Positions 52,458 through 61,604 of a stretch of DNA of 64,000 nucleotides are shown here, piece by piece. Made by a program: the position numbers and the translations under genes. Every line of letters starts with the position of its first letter. Position 1 is the stretch's first letter. This DNA is from Chryseobacterium panacisoli. Lineage in GTDB: Bacteria; Bacteroidota; Bacteroidia; Flavobacteriales; Weeksellaceae. The notes under the pieces are model-generated. The model saw only the letters and a program-made list of their open reading frames with translations, had not been told where the DNA came from and searched no databases. Location: assembly GCF_008274625.1 (NCBI RefSeq), contig NZ_VTRU01000001.1, positions 1 to 64,000 on the forward strand, written 5' to 3'.

Positions 52458-53567
52458 TTATTTGACAGAATAAAAGAATGCTCTTAGTTCATCTGCAAAT
52501 ATATGAGGTAATTCCAGTGCGGCAAAATGACCTCCTTCATTCATCTTTTTAAAGCTGGTTACATTCACGAAACGTTCTGCCCATTCTTTTGGGAACTGAG
52601 CTTCACGCGGAAATACAAGCACTCCGGCCGGAACATTACTTTTTTGATGAACATACGTTCCACTCCATAGAGCTGCAGCGTCTTCTTTGTACATTCTTAC
52701 AGAAGATCCTATGGTCTGAGTTACCCAGTAAATCATAATATTGGTGAGCATTTCATCCCTTCCTCCAAAGGCTGTTTCTATTAATTCCGGTGGCGATCCG
52801 GCGTTGATAAAGCTTATGATCCAGCCTGCAAGTCCGATAGGAGAGTCGTTCAGCCCATAAGCAAGAGACTGGGGTTTGGTAGACTGTACCATTGCATAAG
52901 CTCCTTCACTATACCACCAGTGCTGTACAAACTGTGCAAATTGTTTTTCATCTTCACTCATTGTTGCAGGGTCTTCCTGGCCGGTTGGATATCCTACGTC
53001 TGTAAGATGAACCGCTTCCATGACATCAGGGTACTTTGAAATCAATGATTTTACTACTCCCATCCCAATATCTCCTCCGGCGGCACAGAATTTTTCATAT
53101 CCAAGCACTTCAGTCATCAGTTTTTTCCAAAGATCGGCGACTTTTGCACTGCTGACCGCTGTTTTATCAGAAAAGCCAAATCCGGGAATAGAAGGGATAA
53201 CCAGGTCAAAACTCTGTTCGCCTTCGGTAAGCAAAGGAATAAGCTTATGAAAACGGTAATAACTGTCCGGCCAGCCATGAGTAAGAATCAATGGTTTGGG
53301 ATTGGGACCTTTCCCTCTGATGTATTGAAAATGAATCAGAATTCCGTCGATGCGGGTTGTGTACTGCGGATGTTGATTTAGCTGCTGTTCATGCATTTTC
53401 CAGTCGTAATCGTTTACCCAGTAGCTGGTAAGTTCTTTCAGATAAGTTTCGTTGGTGCCGTAGTTCCAGCCAGAGCCTTCAGGTTCTTCGGGCCATCGGG
53501 TGTTTTGGATACGGTTTTTCAGGTCGGCTATCACCGATTCGGGAATGTTAACAGTAAATGGTTCCAT
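52458..53567 (-). CDS. Epoxide hydrolase-like alpha/beta hydrolase (EHN domain)
   Basis: The N-terminal EHN domain (FTVNIPESVIADLKNRIQNTRWPEEP...ELTSYWVNDYDWKMHE) is followed by an alpha/beta hydrolase core with HGWPDS (oxyanion HGxP), the nucleophile Asp in AAGGDIGMGV, and a C-terminal NEGGHFAALE histidine. This is the microsomal-type epoxide hydrolase layout, full length at 369 residues. It could open epoxides to diols; the physiological substrate is unknown. Confidence 0.88.
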   Translation of the reverse strand: MEPFTVNIPESVIADLKNRIQNTRWPEEPEGSGWNYGTNETYLKELTSYWVNDYDWKMHEQQLNQHPQYTTRIDGILIHFQYIRGKGPNPKPLILTHGWPDSYYRFHKLIPLLTEGEQSFDLVIPSIPGFGFSDKTAVSSAKVADLWKKLMTEVLGYEKFCAAGGDIGMGVVKSLISKYPDVMEAVHLTDVGYPTGQEDPATMSEDEKQFAQFVQHWWYSEGAYAMVQSTKPQSLAYGLNDSPIGLAGWIISFINAGSPPELIETAFGGRDEMLTNIMIYWVTQTIGSSVRMYKEDAAALWSGTYVHQKSNVPAGVLVFPREAQFPKEWAERFVNVTSFKKMNEGGHFAALELPHIFADELRAFFYSVK

Positions 53568-53908
53568 ATCTATATATTATATTGGTGTAAAGTGCTGTTT
53601 TAAAAGTTGTTGATAATAAGATTGTTATCAAAGTTAAGCACTTTCTCTTTTAATAAATGTTGTCAAAATCATAAATTTTTTGATTTTTTTATGGTGAAAA
53701 AATGTAACTTTAATTCATTAAAATCTCGTAATACATAGTACTGATTCAGGAGTCATTCTGAAACCTGAAAATCTTAGGTTCAATTTCTGAACCCAATATC
53801 CTTATTATATAATAACAAAAGCAAAGACAATATGTCATTTGTTGTATCAACAGTCATTAGCGGCTAATCTGCTATTGATTATTGATATTTAATATTAAAA
53901 AAATCATT
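53568..53908. other. Intergenic, no gene seen
   Basis: This 340-bp divergent gap is AT-rich. I see one short hairpin (GGTTCA...TGAACC near 53778-53795) and no open frame or clear promoter. It should hold the promoters of the two flanking genes. Confidence 0.5.
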
Positions 53909-54550
53909 ATGAATACCTATAAAATTGCCGTCATCGGCGGAACAGGAAAATCCGGCCAATATCTGGTACAAAATCTTTTGAAAAAAGGGCATTCCCTTAG
54001 ACTTTTACTAAGACATCCTGAAAATTTCATCCTTCAAAATTCCTTAGTTGAAGTGGTAAAAGGAGATGTAAGAGATAAAACAGATGTCCGTTCATTGATT
54101 GAAGGGACTGATATTGTAATGAGTACTTTAGGCCAGCCAAAAGGAGAAAAATCTATATTCAGTGATGCGGCGAAAAATATCATCAGTGCGATGAATCATC
54201 ATGGGATCAGCCGCTATATTGTAACCACAGGTTTGAGTGTGAATACATTATCTGATCAAAAAAATGAAAAGGTAAAAATGGCTACAGACTGGATGTACCA
54301 AAATTATCCTGAAACTACGGCTGATAAGCAAAAAGAATACGAACTTCTTATGGAAAGCAGCCTGGACTGGACTTTGGTAAGGTTACCATTGATTCATCTT
54401 ACAGAAGAAAGTTTTACAACTGAAGCAAGTCTTACTGATTGCCAAGGTGAAAATATCAGCGCTTCAGATCTGGCAGCATTTTTAGTTTCTCAAATTAATA
54501 ATGCTGAATACCTTAGAAAGAGTCCGTTTTTGTATAATCTAAAAGAATAA
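53909..54550 (+). CDS. NAD(P)-binding (NmrA-like) oxidoreductase-fold protein
   Basis: The ATG at 53909 (MNTYKIAVIGGTGKSG) is preferred to the upstream one because it places the Rossmann motif GGTGKSG at the N-terminus. The 213-residue protein reads as an atypical short-chain dehydrogenase/NmrA fold (LRLLLRHPENF, VVKGDVRDKTDV, IVMSTLGQP, YIVTTGLSV, WTLVRLPLI). Members bind NAD(P)H as sensors or reductases; no substrate is apparent. Confidence 0.82.
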   Translation: MNTYKIAVIGGTGKSGQYLVQNLLKKGHSLRLLLRHPENFILQNSLVEVVKGDVRDKTDVRSLIEGTDIVMSTLGQPKGEKSIFSDAAKNIISAMNHHGISRYIVTTGLSVNTLSDQKNEKVKMATDWMYQNYPETTADKQKEYELLMESSLDWTLVRLPLIHLTEESFTTEASLTDCQGENISASDLAAFLVSQINNAEYLRKSPFLYNLKE

Positions 54551-54570
54551 CTATTTTATTAATAAACAGA

Positions 54571-54702
54571 AGCAGTCGTCTCAGAATTCAAATAGTCTGA
54601 GTTTTGTCATTCTGACGAAGGAAGAATCTCATTGATAACGAATATATGAGATTCTTCACTACATTTCATATCGTTCAGAATGACATATCTGAGACGGCTG
54701 TT
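54571..54702. repeat. 132-bp imperfect palindromic repeat
   Basis: AGCAGTCGTCTCAGA at the left pairs with TCTGAGACGGCTGTT at the right (one mismatch). Inner arms GTCATTCTGACG/GTTCAGAATGAC and GAAGAATCTCAT/ATGAGATTCTTC continue the symmetry. GTCATTCTGACGAAGGAAGA-type sequences are dispersed repeats in flavobacterial genomes (from memory). It sits between convergent genes. Confidence 0.7.
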
Positions 54703-54719
54703 TATGTTTTTAATATCTT

Positions 54720-55487
54720 TTATTTCTTACGGCCATACATCAGTATCCGCTTAAATGCATAGATGGCCGGATATTTTGTAAACCTTTGTGCGATGCGCGA
54801 TTTGAATTCGGTAATGAAACTTTCTTTTTGATTTCCTTCCAGACGCTCCAGATAAGGTACCAGTGCAGTTCCTGAAATAAATTCATATAAGGCCTCATGA
54901 TCATCTGCAATGATGGGATAAACCTTCTGGAAAATTTCTATATCCTGAATTCCGTTATCAAACAGAATCTGAGCATAATCATCCATCGACAGTACTGGTG
55001 AATCACGGTTGAAATGACTCAACTGTGATACATAGGGCTCTTCATTTGCCATTGCTGTCAGAATCTGATTCAGAACATTTTCTTTCTGGACGGGCATCTG
55101 AATAGCCAGCTGTCCTTCAGGTGCTAGCAGTCCAATAATTTTCGGAAATAAAGTTTCATGATCATCCGCCCATTGCAGAGCCGCATTACTGAAAACAAGA
55201 TCCCACTTTTGTTCTGACTGGGCAGTATCTTCAATGCTTTGAAGTTTAAAATGTAGGTTTTCATTTTCATATTTCTTCGATTTTTCAAGCATTTCTGCTG
55301 ATGAATCGATTCCTAAAAATGTGGAACCTGTCAGTTTCTCGGTTAAAATGGAGGTTTGTTCTCCGGTTCCACAGCCTAAGTCAATAGCTTTTATATTGTT
55401 TTCAGGTTGGATTAATGCTGCTAAATCGTAAAAGGGTTTGTAGCGTACATCCTTGTACTGATCATATAATTCAGGATTCCAGGGCAT
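54720..55487 (-). CDS. tam: Trans-aconitate 2-methyltransferase-like
   Basis: The WNPELYDQYKDVR start, the AdoMet motif AIDLGCGTGEQTS, the acidic LGIDSSAEML, and WDLVFSNAALQWADD are typical of the Tam subfamily of class I methyltransferases, and the 255-residue length fits. Tam methylates trans-aconitate, protecting aconitase. Related methyltransferases share this pattern, so the substrate is probable, not proven. Confidence 0.8.
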   Translation of the reverse strand: MPWNPELYDQYKDVRYKPFYDLAALIQPENNIKAIDLGCGTGEQTSILTEKLTGSTFLGIDSSAEMLEKSKKYENENLHFKLQSIEDTAQSEQKWDLVFSNAALQWADDHETLFPKIIGLLAPEGQLAIQMPVQKENVLNQILTAMANEEPYVSQLSHFNRDSPVLSMDDYAQILFDNGIQDIEIFQKVYPIIADDHEALYEFISGTALVPYLERLEGNQKESFITEFKSRIAQRFTKYPAIYAFKRILMYGRKK

Positions 55488-55581
55488 AAAAATAATTTTT
55501 GAATTGATATTATAAAGGTAAAGAATCTATTTTAAAATAGGGTTCAAAATGCTGCCGGTTATTATTGAAAATTGGTATCAA

Positions 55582-55610
55582 AAAAGCGACTGTCAGAAAC
55601 AGTCGCTTTT
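55582..55610 (-). terminator. Terminator of uvrA
   Basis: AAAAGCGACTG and CAGTCGCTTTT are perfect 11-bp arms around seven bases, four bases past the uvrA stop; on the minus strand T-rich sequence follows. Confidence 0.85.
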
Positions 55611-55613
55611 AAT

Positions 55614-58421
55614 TTATTGTTCAAGTTTTTCCTTGATGTATTTTGCGGTATAAGATTTTTTATTTTTTGTGAGGTCTTCAGGGGTTCCTGCAAAAACAAC
55701 TTCGCCCCCGTGTTTTCCTGCTTCCGGACCAATATCAATAATATAATCGGCAGATTTGATGATATCAGGTTGATGCTCAATAACAATCACGGAATGTCCA
55801 AGGTCAATCAATGCCTGCAGTGATTTCAACAGCTTCTGAATATCATGGAAGTGAAGTCCTGTGGAAGGTTCATCAAAGATAAACAAGGTTTTGTCCGTTG
55901 TTACCCCTTTTACAAGGAATGAAGCCAGTTTTACACGCTGTGCCTCACCACCGGATAGGGTAGAAGAGCTTTGCCCTAGCTGCAGATATCCTAAACCGAC
56001 TTCCTGAAGAGGTCTCAGTTTTGTTACAATCTTCTCCTCATTATTATCTTTAAAGAATTCCAGCGCTTCATTTACAGTCATGTGAAGGATATCCGAGATG
56101 TTTTTCTCATCAAATTTTACTTCAAGGATCTCATTTTTGAATCGTGTTCCTTTACAAACTTCGCATTCAAGCTCGATGTCTGCCATAAACTGCATGGAAA
56201 CGTTGATCACACCTTCTCCTTTACATTCATCACATCTTCCGCCATCTACGTTGAAGGAGAAATGTTTAGGTTTGTAGCCCATCATTTTCGCTACTTTCTG
56301 CTTGGCAAAGAGATCACGGATGTCATCATAAGCTTTCAAATAGGTTACCGGGTTTGAGCGTGATGATTTTCCAATCGGATTCTGATCAATAAGTTCAATA
56401 TTTTTGATCAGCTTTTTCGGGAACTCTACGGAATCATAATCTCCTTTTTTACCACCCATTCCAAGTTGGATCTGAATGTCATTGGTAAGGATTTCTTTCA
56501 TCAACGTAGATTTTCCACTCCCCGAAACCCCGGAAATGACAACCAGGCTTTCCAAAGGAACATCTACATCTATATTTTTAAGATTATTCTGACGGGCGCC
56601 TTTAATATGAATCCATTCTTTTCCTTTTCTCCGTTTCTTCGGAACTTCAATTTCCAGTCTTCCTGTAAGATATTCTGAAGTAAGAGTGTTAGCTTTTTTC
56701 AGATCTTTATAATCTCCTGCAAATACCAGTTCACCACCAAGGTAACCTGCTTCCGGACCAATATCAATAATATAATCTGCGGCTCTCATTACATCTTCAT
56801 CGTGTTCTACCACAATTACAGTGTTTCCAAGATCACGGAGATTTTTCAATACTTCAATCAGGTTTTCTGTGTCTTTGGAGTGAAGACCGATAGAAGGTTC
56901 ATCCAGAATATAAATAGAACCTACCAAAGAACTCCCTAAGCTTGTTGCTAGGTTGATTCTCTGACTTTCTCCTCCTGACAGCGTATTGGAAGTCCTGTTT
57001 AATGTTAAATAGCCTAATCCTACCTTTAATAAAAATTCCAGGCGGGTTGTGATCTCATAGATCAGTCTTTTAGCAACTTCTTTGTCATGATCTGAAAGCT
57101 TTAATCCATTGATTACCGGAGCCAGCTCATCCAAGGGAAGTTCTATCATTGACTGGATGTTATGTCCGTCCACTTTTACCCAGCTGGTTTCTTCACGCAG
57201 CCTCAATCCTTCACACGTAGGACAGAGGGTTTTTCCTCTGTACCGTGAAAGCATTACTCTGTACTGGATTTTATATAGGTTTTCTTCAAGCATTTTGAAG
57301 AAATTATTGATGGATGGGAAGCTGCTTTTTCCGTCACCTTTCCAAAGGAAACTTTTCTGTTCTTTTGTTAATTGGTGATAAGGTTTGTGAATAGGGAAGT
57401 CTCCTGCTTTTTTGATGAAATCTTTTTTCCACTCACTCATGGTTTCACCTCTCCAGCTTACAACGGCATCTTCGTAGATGGATAATGTTTTGTTGGGAAC
57501 TACAAGATCTTCATCTATTCCGATTACTTTTCCGTATCCTTCACATGCAGGACATGCTCCGTACGGATTATTAAAACTGAAAAAATGAACATTTGGTTCT
57601 AGAAATTCCATTCCGTCCAGTTCAAACTTATTGGAGAATTCTTTTACTTTTTCAGTATCTGTATTTTTTAATGAACAGTATCCGCGTCCTTCATAAAATG
57701 CCATCTGAATAGAATCCGCAAGTCTCTGCAAAAAGCTTTCGTCTTCTTCATAGGAGAAACGGTCAATGACAAGATTGATCGTCATTCCTTTTTCAGGAGC
57801 AAATCCGAAGCTTTCCAGATCCTCAATTCCTGCTAAGTTTCCGTTGATTTCAAGCCTTGTGAAACCTGCCAGCTTCAAAATATTCAGGGTTTCTTTAAAA
57901 TTATCAGCATCATATTCCAAAGGAGCTGTCAATAAGAAAGACGTATCTTTTTTAGATGCTTTGATAAAATCTACCACATCAGAAACGGAGTCTTTTTTCA
58001 CTTCTTCCCCTGAAACAGGAGAAAACGTTTTCCCGATTCTGGCAAAAAGAAGTTTCATATAATCATAGATCTCCGTAGAGGTTCCTACTGTAGAACGCGG
58101 ATTGGAAGAAATTACTTTCTGCTGGATTGCGATAGACGGCGCAAGTCCTTTGATATCATCTACTTTTGGTTTTTCTAATTTTCCCAAAAACTGACGCGCA
58201 TAAGAACTTAAACTTTCAACATATCTTCTCTGCCCTTCAGCATAAATAGTATCAAAGGCCAGAGATGACTTACCGCTTCCTGAAACTCCTGTAATAACAA
58301 TCAGTTTATTCTTCGGGATCAGGACATCTATATGTTTCAGATTGTTAAGATGTGCATTCTTAACGAAAATCTGTTTTTTTATGTCTATTTCTGTTGTATT
58401 AGCCATATTTTGTTTATTCAT
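55614..58421 (-). CDS. uvrA: UvrA, excinuclease ABC subunit A
   Basis: UvrA recognises DNA lesions in nucleotide excision repair and loads UvrB. Both ABC modules are intact: Walker A GVSGSGKSSLAFDT and GVSGSGKSTLMKEI, signature LSGGESQRIN and LSGGEAQRVK, Walker B IYILDEPSIGLH and LFIFDEPSTGLH. Zinc-finger cysteines are seen in CPACEGYG, CPTCEGLR and CDECKGEG...CEVCKG. The start MANTTE at 58406 is an alternative to MNKQNM. Length 935 is standard. Confidence 0.97.
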   Translation of the reverse strand: MNKQNMANTTEIDIKKQIFVKNAHLNNLKHIDVLIPKNKLIVITGVSGSGKSSLAFDTIYAEGQRRYVESLSSYARQFLGKLEKPKVDDIKGLAPSIAIQQKVISSNPRSTVGTSTEIYDYMKLLFARIGKTFSPVSGEEVKKDSVSDVVDFIKASKKDTSFLLTAPLEYDADNFKETLNILKLAGFTRLEINGNLAGIEDLESFGFAPEKGMTINLVIDRFSYEEDESFLQRLADSIQMAFYEGRGYCSLKNTDTEKVKEFSNKFELDGMEFLEPNVHFFSFNNPYGACPACEGYGKVIGIDEDLVVPNKTLSIYEDAVVSWRGETMSEWKKDFIKKAGDFPIHKPYHQLTKEQKSFLWKGDGKSSFPSINNFFKMLEENLYKIQYRVMLSRYRGKTLCPTCEGLRLREETSWVKVDGHNIQSMIELPLDELAPVINGLKLSDHDKEVAKRLIYEITTRLEFLLKVGLGYLTLNRTSNTLSGGESQRINLATSLGSSLVGSIYILDEPSIGLHSKDTENLIEVLKNLRDLGNTVIVVEHDEDVMRAADYIIDIGPEAGYLGGELVFAGDYKDLKKANTLTSEYLTGRLEIEVPKKRRKGKEWIHIKGARQNNLKNIDVDVPLESLVVISGVSGSGKSTLMKEILTNDIQIQLGMGGKKGDYDSVEFPKKLIKNIELIDQNPIGKSSRSNPVTYLKAYDDIRDLFAKQKVAKMMGYKPKHFSFNVDGGRCDECKGEGVINVSMQFMADIELECEVCKGTRFKNEILEVKFDEKNISDILHMTVNEALEFFKDNNEEKIVTKLRPLQEVGLGYLQLGQSSSTLSGGEAQRVKLASFLVKGVTTDKTLFIFDEPSTGLHFHDIQKLLKSLQALIDLGHSVIVIEHQPDIIKSADYIIDIGPEAGKHGGEVVFAGTPEDLTKNKKSYTAKYIKEKLEQ

Positions 58422-58829
58422 AAAAGTGACTGTACAGCATTAAGGCTGCCAGTATAATGGTGTTTTGCCACAGAATATTCCAAGGCTGTCATCAATTGAA
58501 CTTTTAAATATTTTCCTCAAAAATTACCTTTGAAAAGAATACTTTCATCGTAAAATTAAGACCCACAAAATTACGAATTTTTAGCGAAAATTTTATGCAT
58601 ATATTATTGTTAAAAATTATTATTATAAATGGTAAATCAGGGAAATAAAAATAAAATATAATCAATGAGAAATGGTAAAATGAGGGTGGTTTTGTGATTT
58701 ATTCCTGTTTTACTGTTTATTTCACAGTATTTTATAAAATTTTATAAATTATGTTATATTTTTTTTGCTGAACTATTGTTTTGTATTTTAAAATTATTTA
58801 AAATTGTACCCTTAAATATGTAATAAGAA

Positions 58830-58880
58830 ATGAGAAAATTATTCAGAGATCTGGTTACACATTTAATGAAGAAAAGATAG
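58830..58880 (+). CDS. Candidate 16-aa peptide on a small transcript
   Basis: An ATG after TAATAAGAA opens MRKLFRDLVTHLMKKR, an amphipathic, strongly basic 16-residue peptide ending at a TAG. Just 15 bp later comes a strong terminator. The gene, if real, is too short for standard calling; it may instead be part of a small RNA. The surrounding 58422-58829 is AT-rich and shows no other gene. Confidence 0.35.
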   Translation: MRKLFRDLVTHLMKKR

Positions 58881-58895
58881 AATTAATCCCTCACA

Positions 58896-58925
58896 AAGAT
58901 GCAGCATTACGCTGCATCTTTTTTT
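58896..58925 (+). terminator. Strong terminator with no annotated gene upstream
   Basis: AAGATGCAG and CTGCATCTT make a 9-bp stem with a seven-base loop followed by seven T. The nearest plus-strand unit is the 16-codon frame at 58830, suggesting a short transcript. Confidence 0.8.
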
Positions 58926-59004
58926 ATGACAACTATCATTTGCCTGTCTTGGTGAACTCCCTTACTTTTGGGATCTGTTACAAAAGAAAACTACGGAAAC
59001 GATT

Positions 59005-60816
59005 ATGATCAAAAAGATAGGAAGTGCTTTTTTTCTGGGATCTTTACTTTGGGTAAATGCACAGGAGAAGACAACAGATATTGAAAGCATTGAATTTCAG
59101 GGAAAATTTATCTCTACACCTTATAAAAGTGCCAATCAGAATATCAGCGTTATCAGCAGAGAAGATATTGTAAATTCTCCGGCTAAAAGTATAGACGAAA
59201 TTCTTCAGCAGGTACCCGGAATGGATATCAGAAGGAGGGGCGCCAATGGGGTGCAGAGTGATATAGGTTTCCGCGGAAGTTCTTTTGAACAGGTTCTTCT
59301 GCTCCTGAACGGAATCAGGATGAATGACTCCCAGACCGGGCATAACAATATGAATATCCCGGTTGATCTTGATGATGTGGAAAGGATAGAAATCATAAAA
59401 GGGCCTGCTGCCAGACGTTTTGGGCAGAATGCTTATGCCGGTGTTATTAATATTATTACTAAAACTACTCCCGGAAAGAAAGTAAAGATCAGTGCAGACG
59501 GTGGGGATTTCAGTACGTATGGTCTTGGATTCAATGCTCAGATAGGAAATGAAAAGTTTACCAGCTCCCTTCAGGCCAATTCTGCTTCTTCGGAAGGCTA
59601 TATGTTCAATACTGATTATGAGATCAGGAATGTCTTTTACCAGGGAAAAATGAATATTAAAAACGGAGATGTAAGAGTACAGGCAGGTTTTTCGGGAAAA
59701 AAATTCGGGGCCAATGGTTTTTACGCTTCCAGTGCTGCAACAAAACAATATGAGGAAACACAGGCATCTATTGTAAGTGTGGCTCATCAGCAGACTTTCG
59801 GGAAACTAAAGCTTAATTCAAATGTATACTGGAGAAGAGGGCAGGATATGTATCTTTATGACAGATGGGATCCTGATTTTTACAGAAATATGCATATTGG
59901 AAATAATGTAGGCGGAGAAGTGAATTCCAGCTATCAATGGGGATTGGGTACAACCGGAATTGGAGTGGAGCTTAGAAAAGAATTTTTAGTGAGCAGTAAT
60001 CTGGGTGATAGAAACCGTTTTGTATCTCAGGTTTTCTTTGAGCACCATTTTTCATTACTGGATAAAAAACTGAACATCAGTCCGGGAATTTCATGGGCCA
60101 ACTATTCTAAAGAAGGAAATTTCTTTTATCCTGGTCTGGATGTCGGTTATAACTTTAATCCCAATAGTAAAATCTACGGAAACATTGCAAAAGTACACCG
60201 CATACCCACCTTTACCGAACTTTTTTATGTAAGTAAAACGGAACAGGGAAACCCGGATTTACAGCCTGAAAATGCGCTTTCATCTGAGGTAGGATATCAA
60301 TATCAGAATAACAAAATTTTAGCTAAAATAAGCGGGTTTTTAAGAAACTCCAGCAATTCTATTGACTGGGTTAAGAATGACCCGAGTGACAAAGTATGGT
60401 TTGCCCAAAATGTAGGAGATATCAAAACCAAAGGGATCGAGGCGGAGTGGAGCCACAGGCCGTTAGAATGGCTGAAATACACGGTTGGGTATACGTATAT
60501 CGACAGTAAATATGAAGAAAAAAACGGTTTGGTTTCAAGATATATTCTGGATAATCTGAAGCACCAGCTGGTTTCCAAATTAGAGGTGAAATTTCTGAAA
60601 AACTTTACCAATGAGCTTGTTTACCGTTACAATGAAAGGGTAAATCTGGGAACCTATAATCTTGTTGATGAAAAGCTGAGTTTTGCTAAAAAAGACTATT
60701 CTGTGTATGTTTTAATTAACAACATTACCAATACAAATTATACGGAAGCGTTTGGAGTAGCAATGCCGCAAAGGTGGTTCCACATTGGGTTTTCTTATAC
60801 AATTAATATTAAGTAG
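59005..60816 (+). CDS. TonB-dependent receptor (BtuB-like)
   Basis: The signal peptide (KIGSAFFLGSLLWVNAQ) leads to a plug domain (NISVISREDIVNSPAKSIDEIL, VPGMDIRRRG, GFRGSSFEQVLLLLNGIRM, VERIEIIKGPAARRFG, AGVINIITKT) and a beta-barrel ending WFHIGFSYTINIK. At 603 residues it is BtuB-sized and has no SusC-like N-terminal extension or SusD partner. Substrate could be a corrinoid or metal chelate; no cobalamin riboswitch is seen upstream. The DUF2490 gene follows after 71 bp. Confidence 0.9.
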   Translation: MIKKIGSAFFLGSLLWVNAQEKTTDIESIEFQGKFISTPYKSANQNISVISREDIVNSPAKSIDEILQQVPGMDIRRRGANGVQSDIGFRGSSFEQVLLLLNGIRMNDSQTGHNNMNIPVDLDDVERIEIIKGPAARRFGQNAYAGVINIITKTTPGKKVKISADGGDFSTYGLGFNAQIGNEKFTSSLQANSASSEGYMFNTDYEIRNVFYQGKMNIKNGDVRVQAGFSGKKFGANGFYASSAATKQYEETQASIVSVAHQQTFGKLKLNSNVYWRRGQDMYLYDRWDPDFYRNMHIGNNVGGEVNSSYQWGLGTTGIGVELRKEFLVSSNLGDRNRFVSQVFFEHHFSLLDKKLNISPGISWANYSKEGNFFYPGLDVGYNFNPNSKIYGNIAKVHRIPTFTELFYVSKTEQGNPDLQPENALSSEVGYQYQNNKILAKISGFLRNSSNSIDWVKNDPSDKVWFAQNVGDIKTKGIEAEWSHRPLEWLKYTVGYTYIDSKYEEKNGLVSRYILDNLKHQLVSKLEVKFLKNFTNELVYRYNERVNLGTYNLVDEKLSFAKKDYSVYVLINNITNTNYTEAFGVAMPQRWFHIGFSYTINIK

Positions 60817-60839
60817 GTGTTAATTTAATATTAATGAAA

Positions 60840-60875
60840 GTTAATATTAACAAATTGTTAAAAAATATACATTTG
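60840..60875 (+). promoter_or_regulatory. Palindrome and -7 box upstream of the DUF2490 gene
   Basis: GTTAATATTAAC (60840-60851) is a perfect 12-bp palindrome; TACATTTG (60868-60875) matches the TAnnTTTG -7 element. The start codon used below lies 13 bp after it, giving a very short leader. No TTG at standard distance is seen. Confidence 0.4.
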
Positions 60876-60887
60876 CAAAAATTTTTT

Positions 60888-61604
60888 ATGAAACGTCTTA
60901 TAGGCCTAGGTTTACTACTTGGAATTTCTTTTTTTAAAGCACAGGAACATATTTCCAGCTTCAATGCAGTGACTCTGACCTATAAGTTTCATCCAAAATT
61001 TTTCCTTTATGCAGAAGGACAGATGCGTGGTAATGAAGATTATACCTATCCTGATTATTATGAGATAAAAGGGGGTTTAGGATATAATCTTACCAAAAAC
61101 CACAAGCCTTTCGTAGGATTGGGAAGATATGTCAACTATAAAGAACACAGCTTAAGCAGAGAGGAGTTCAGAGTATGGCTTCAGGATGTCATTGATATTA
61201 AAAAAGGCATCGTAAAGTTTGAAAACCGTTTTCGTGTTGAAAAAAGCTGGTTCTATGAGCCTAAAACAGATCTTACTTCCCAGAGAATGCGTTACAGATA
61301 CCGTCTGAACGTAAGTGTTCCTTTAAATGCCAAAACCATTAAAAAAGGGACTGTCTTCGCTAATGCATATGACGAAGTTTTCTTTGTCTCGCCAATGAAG
61401 CCCAGTTTTGCCAGAAACAGAGTCTATGGCGGTTTTGGCTATCAGATCGATGATTACTTTGGAATCGTGAGCGGATATCTCTGGCAGCGTGAATTTGAAG
61501 CAAAAGGAAATAAAAACCTACATTTTATTTACCTTGCGTTAAACATCAATATCGACGGGACAGATCATCACACGAAGACCTACGATTTTCCAGGTGCAGA
61601 TTAA
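60888..61604 (+). CDS. DUF2490 outer-membrane-type protein
   Basis: The ATG at 60888 (MKRLIGLGLLLGISFFKAQEH) is chosen because it gives a proper signal peptide and follows a -7 box; the frame is open from 60834. The 238-residue product is rich in alternating aromatic residues (FHPKFFLYAEGQMRGNEDYTYPDYYEIKGGLGY, KFENRFRVEKSWF, RYRLNVSVPLN) and fits the DUF2490 family of predicted small outer-membrane barrels of unknown function. It overlaps by four bases the convergent end of the broken M48 gene. Confidence 0.8.
   Translation: MKRLIGLGLLLGISFFKAQEHISSFNAVTLTYKFHPKFFLYAEGQMRGNEDYTYPDYYEIKGGLGYNLTKNHKPFVGLGRYVNYKEHSLSREEFRVWLQDVIDIKKGIVKFENRFRVEKSWFYEPKTDLTSQRMRYRYRLNVSVPLNAKTIKKGTVFANAYDEVFFVSPMKPSFARNRVYGGFGYQIDDYFGIVSGYLWQREFEAKGNKNLHFIYLALNINIDGTDHHTKTYDFPGAD

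Noticed and set aside
58930-59004. Cobalamin riboswitch before the BtuB-like receptor
   Set aside because: The leader is too short and lacks the B12-box-like sequence.
59044-59787. Long antisense frame (247 codons) across the TonB receptor gene
   Set aside because: The plus-strand receptor has complete plug and barrel motifs; the antisense frame is a by-product of its codon pattern.
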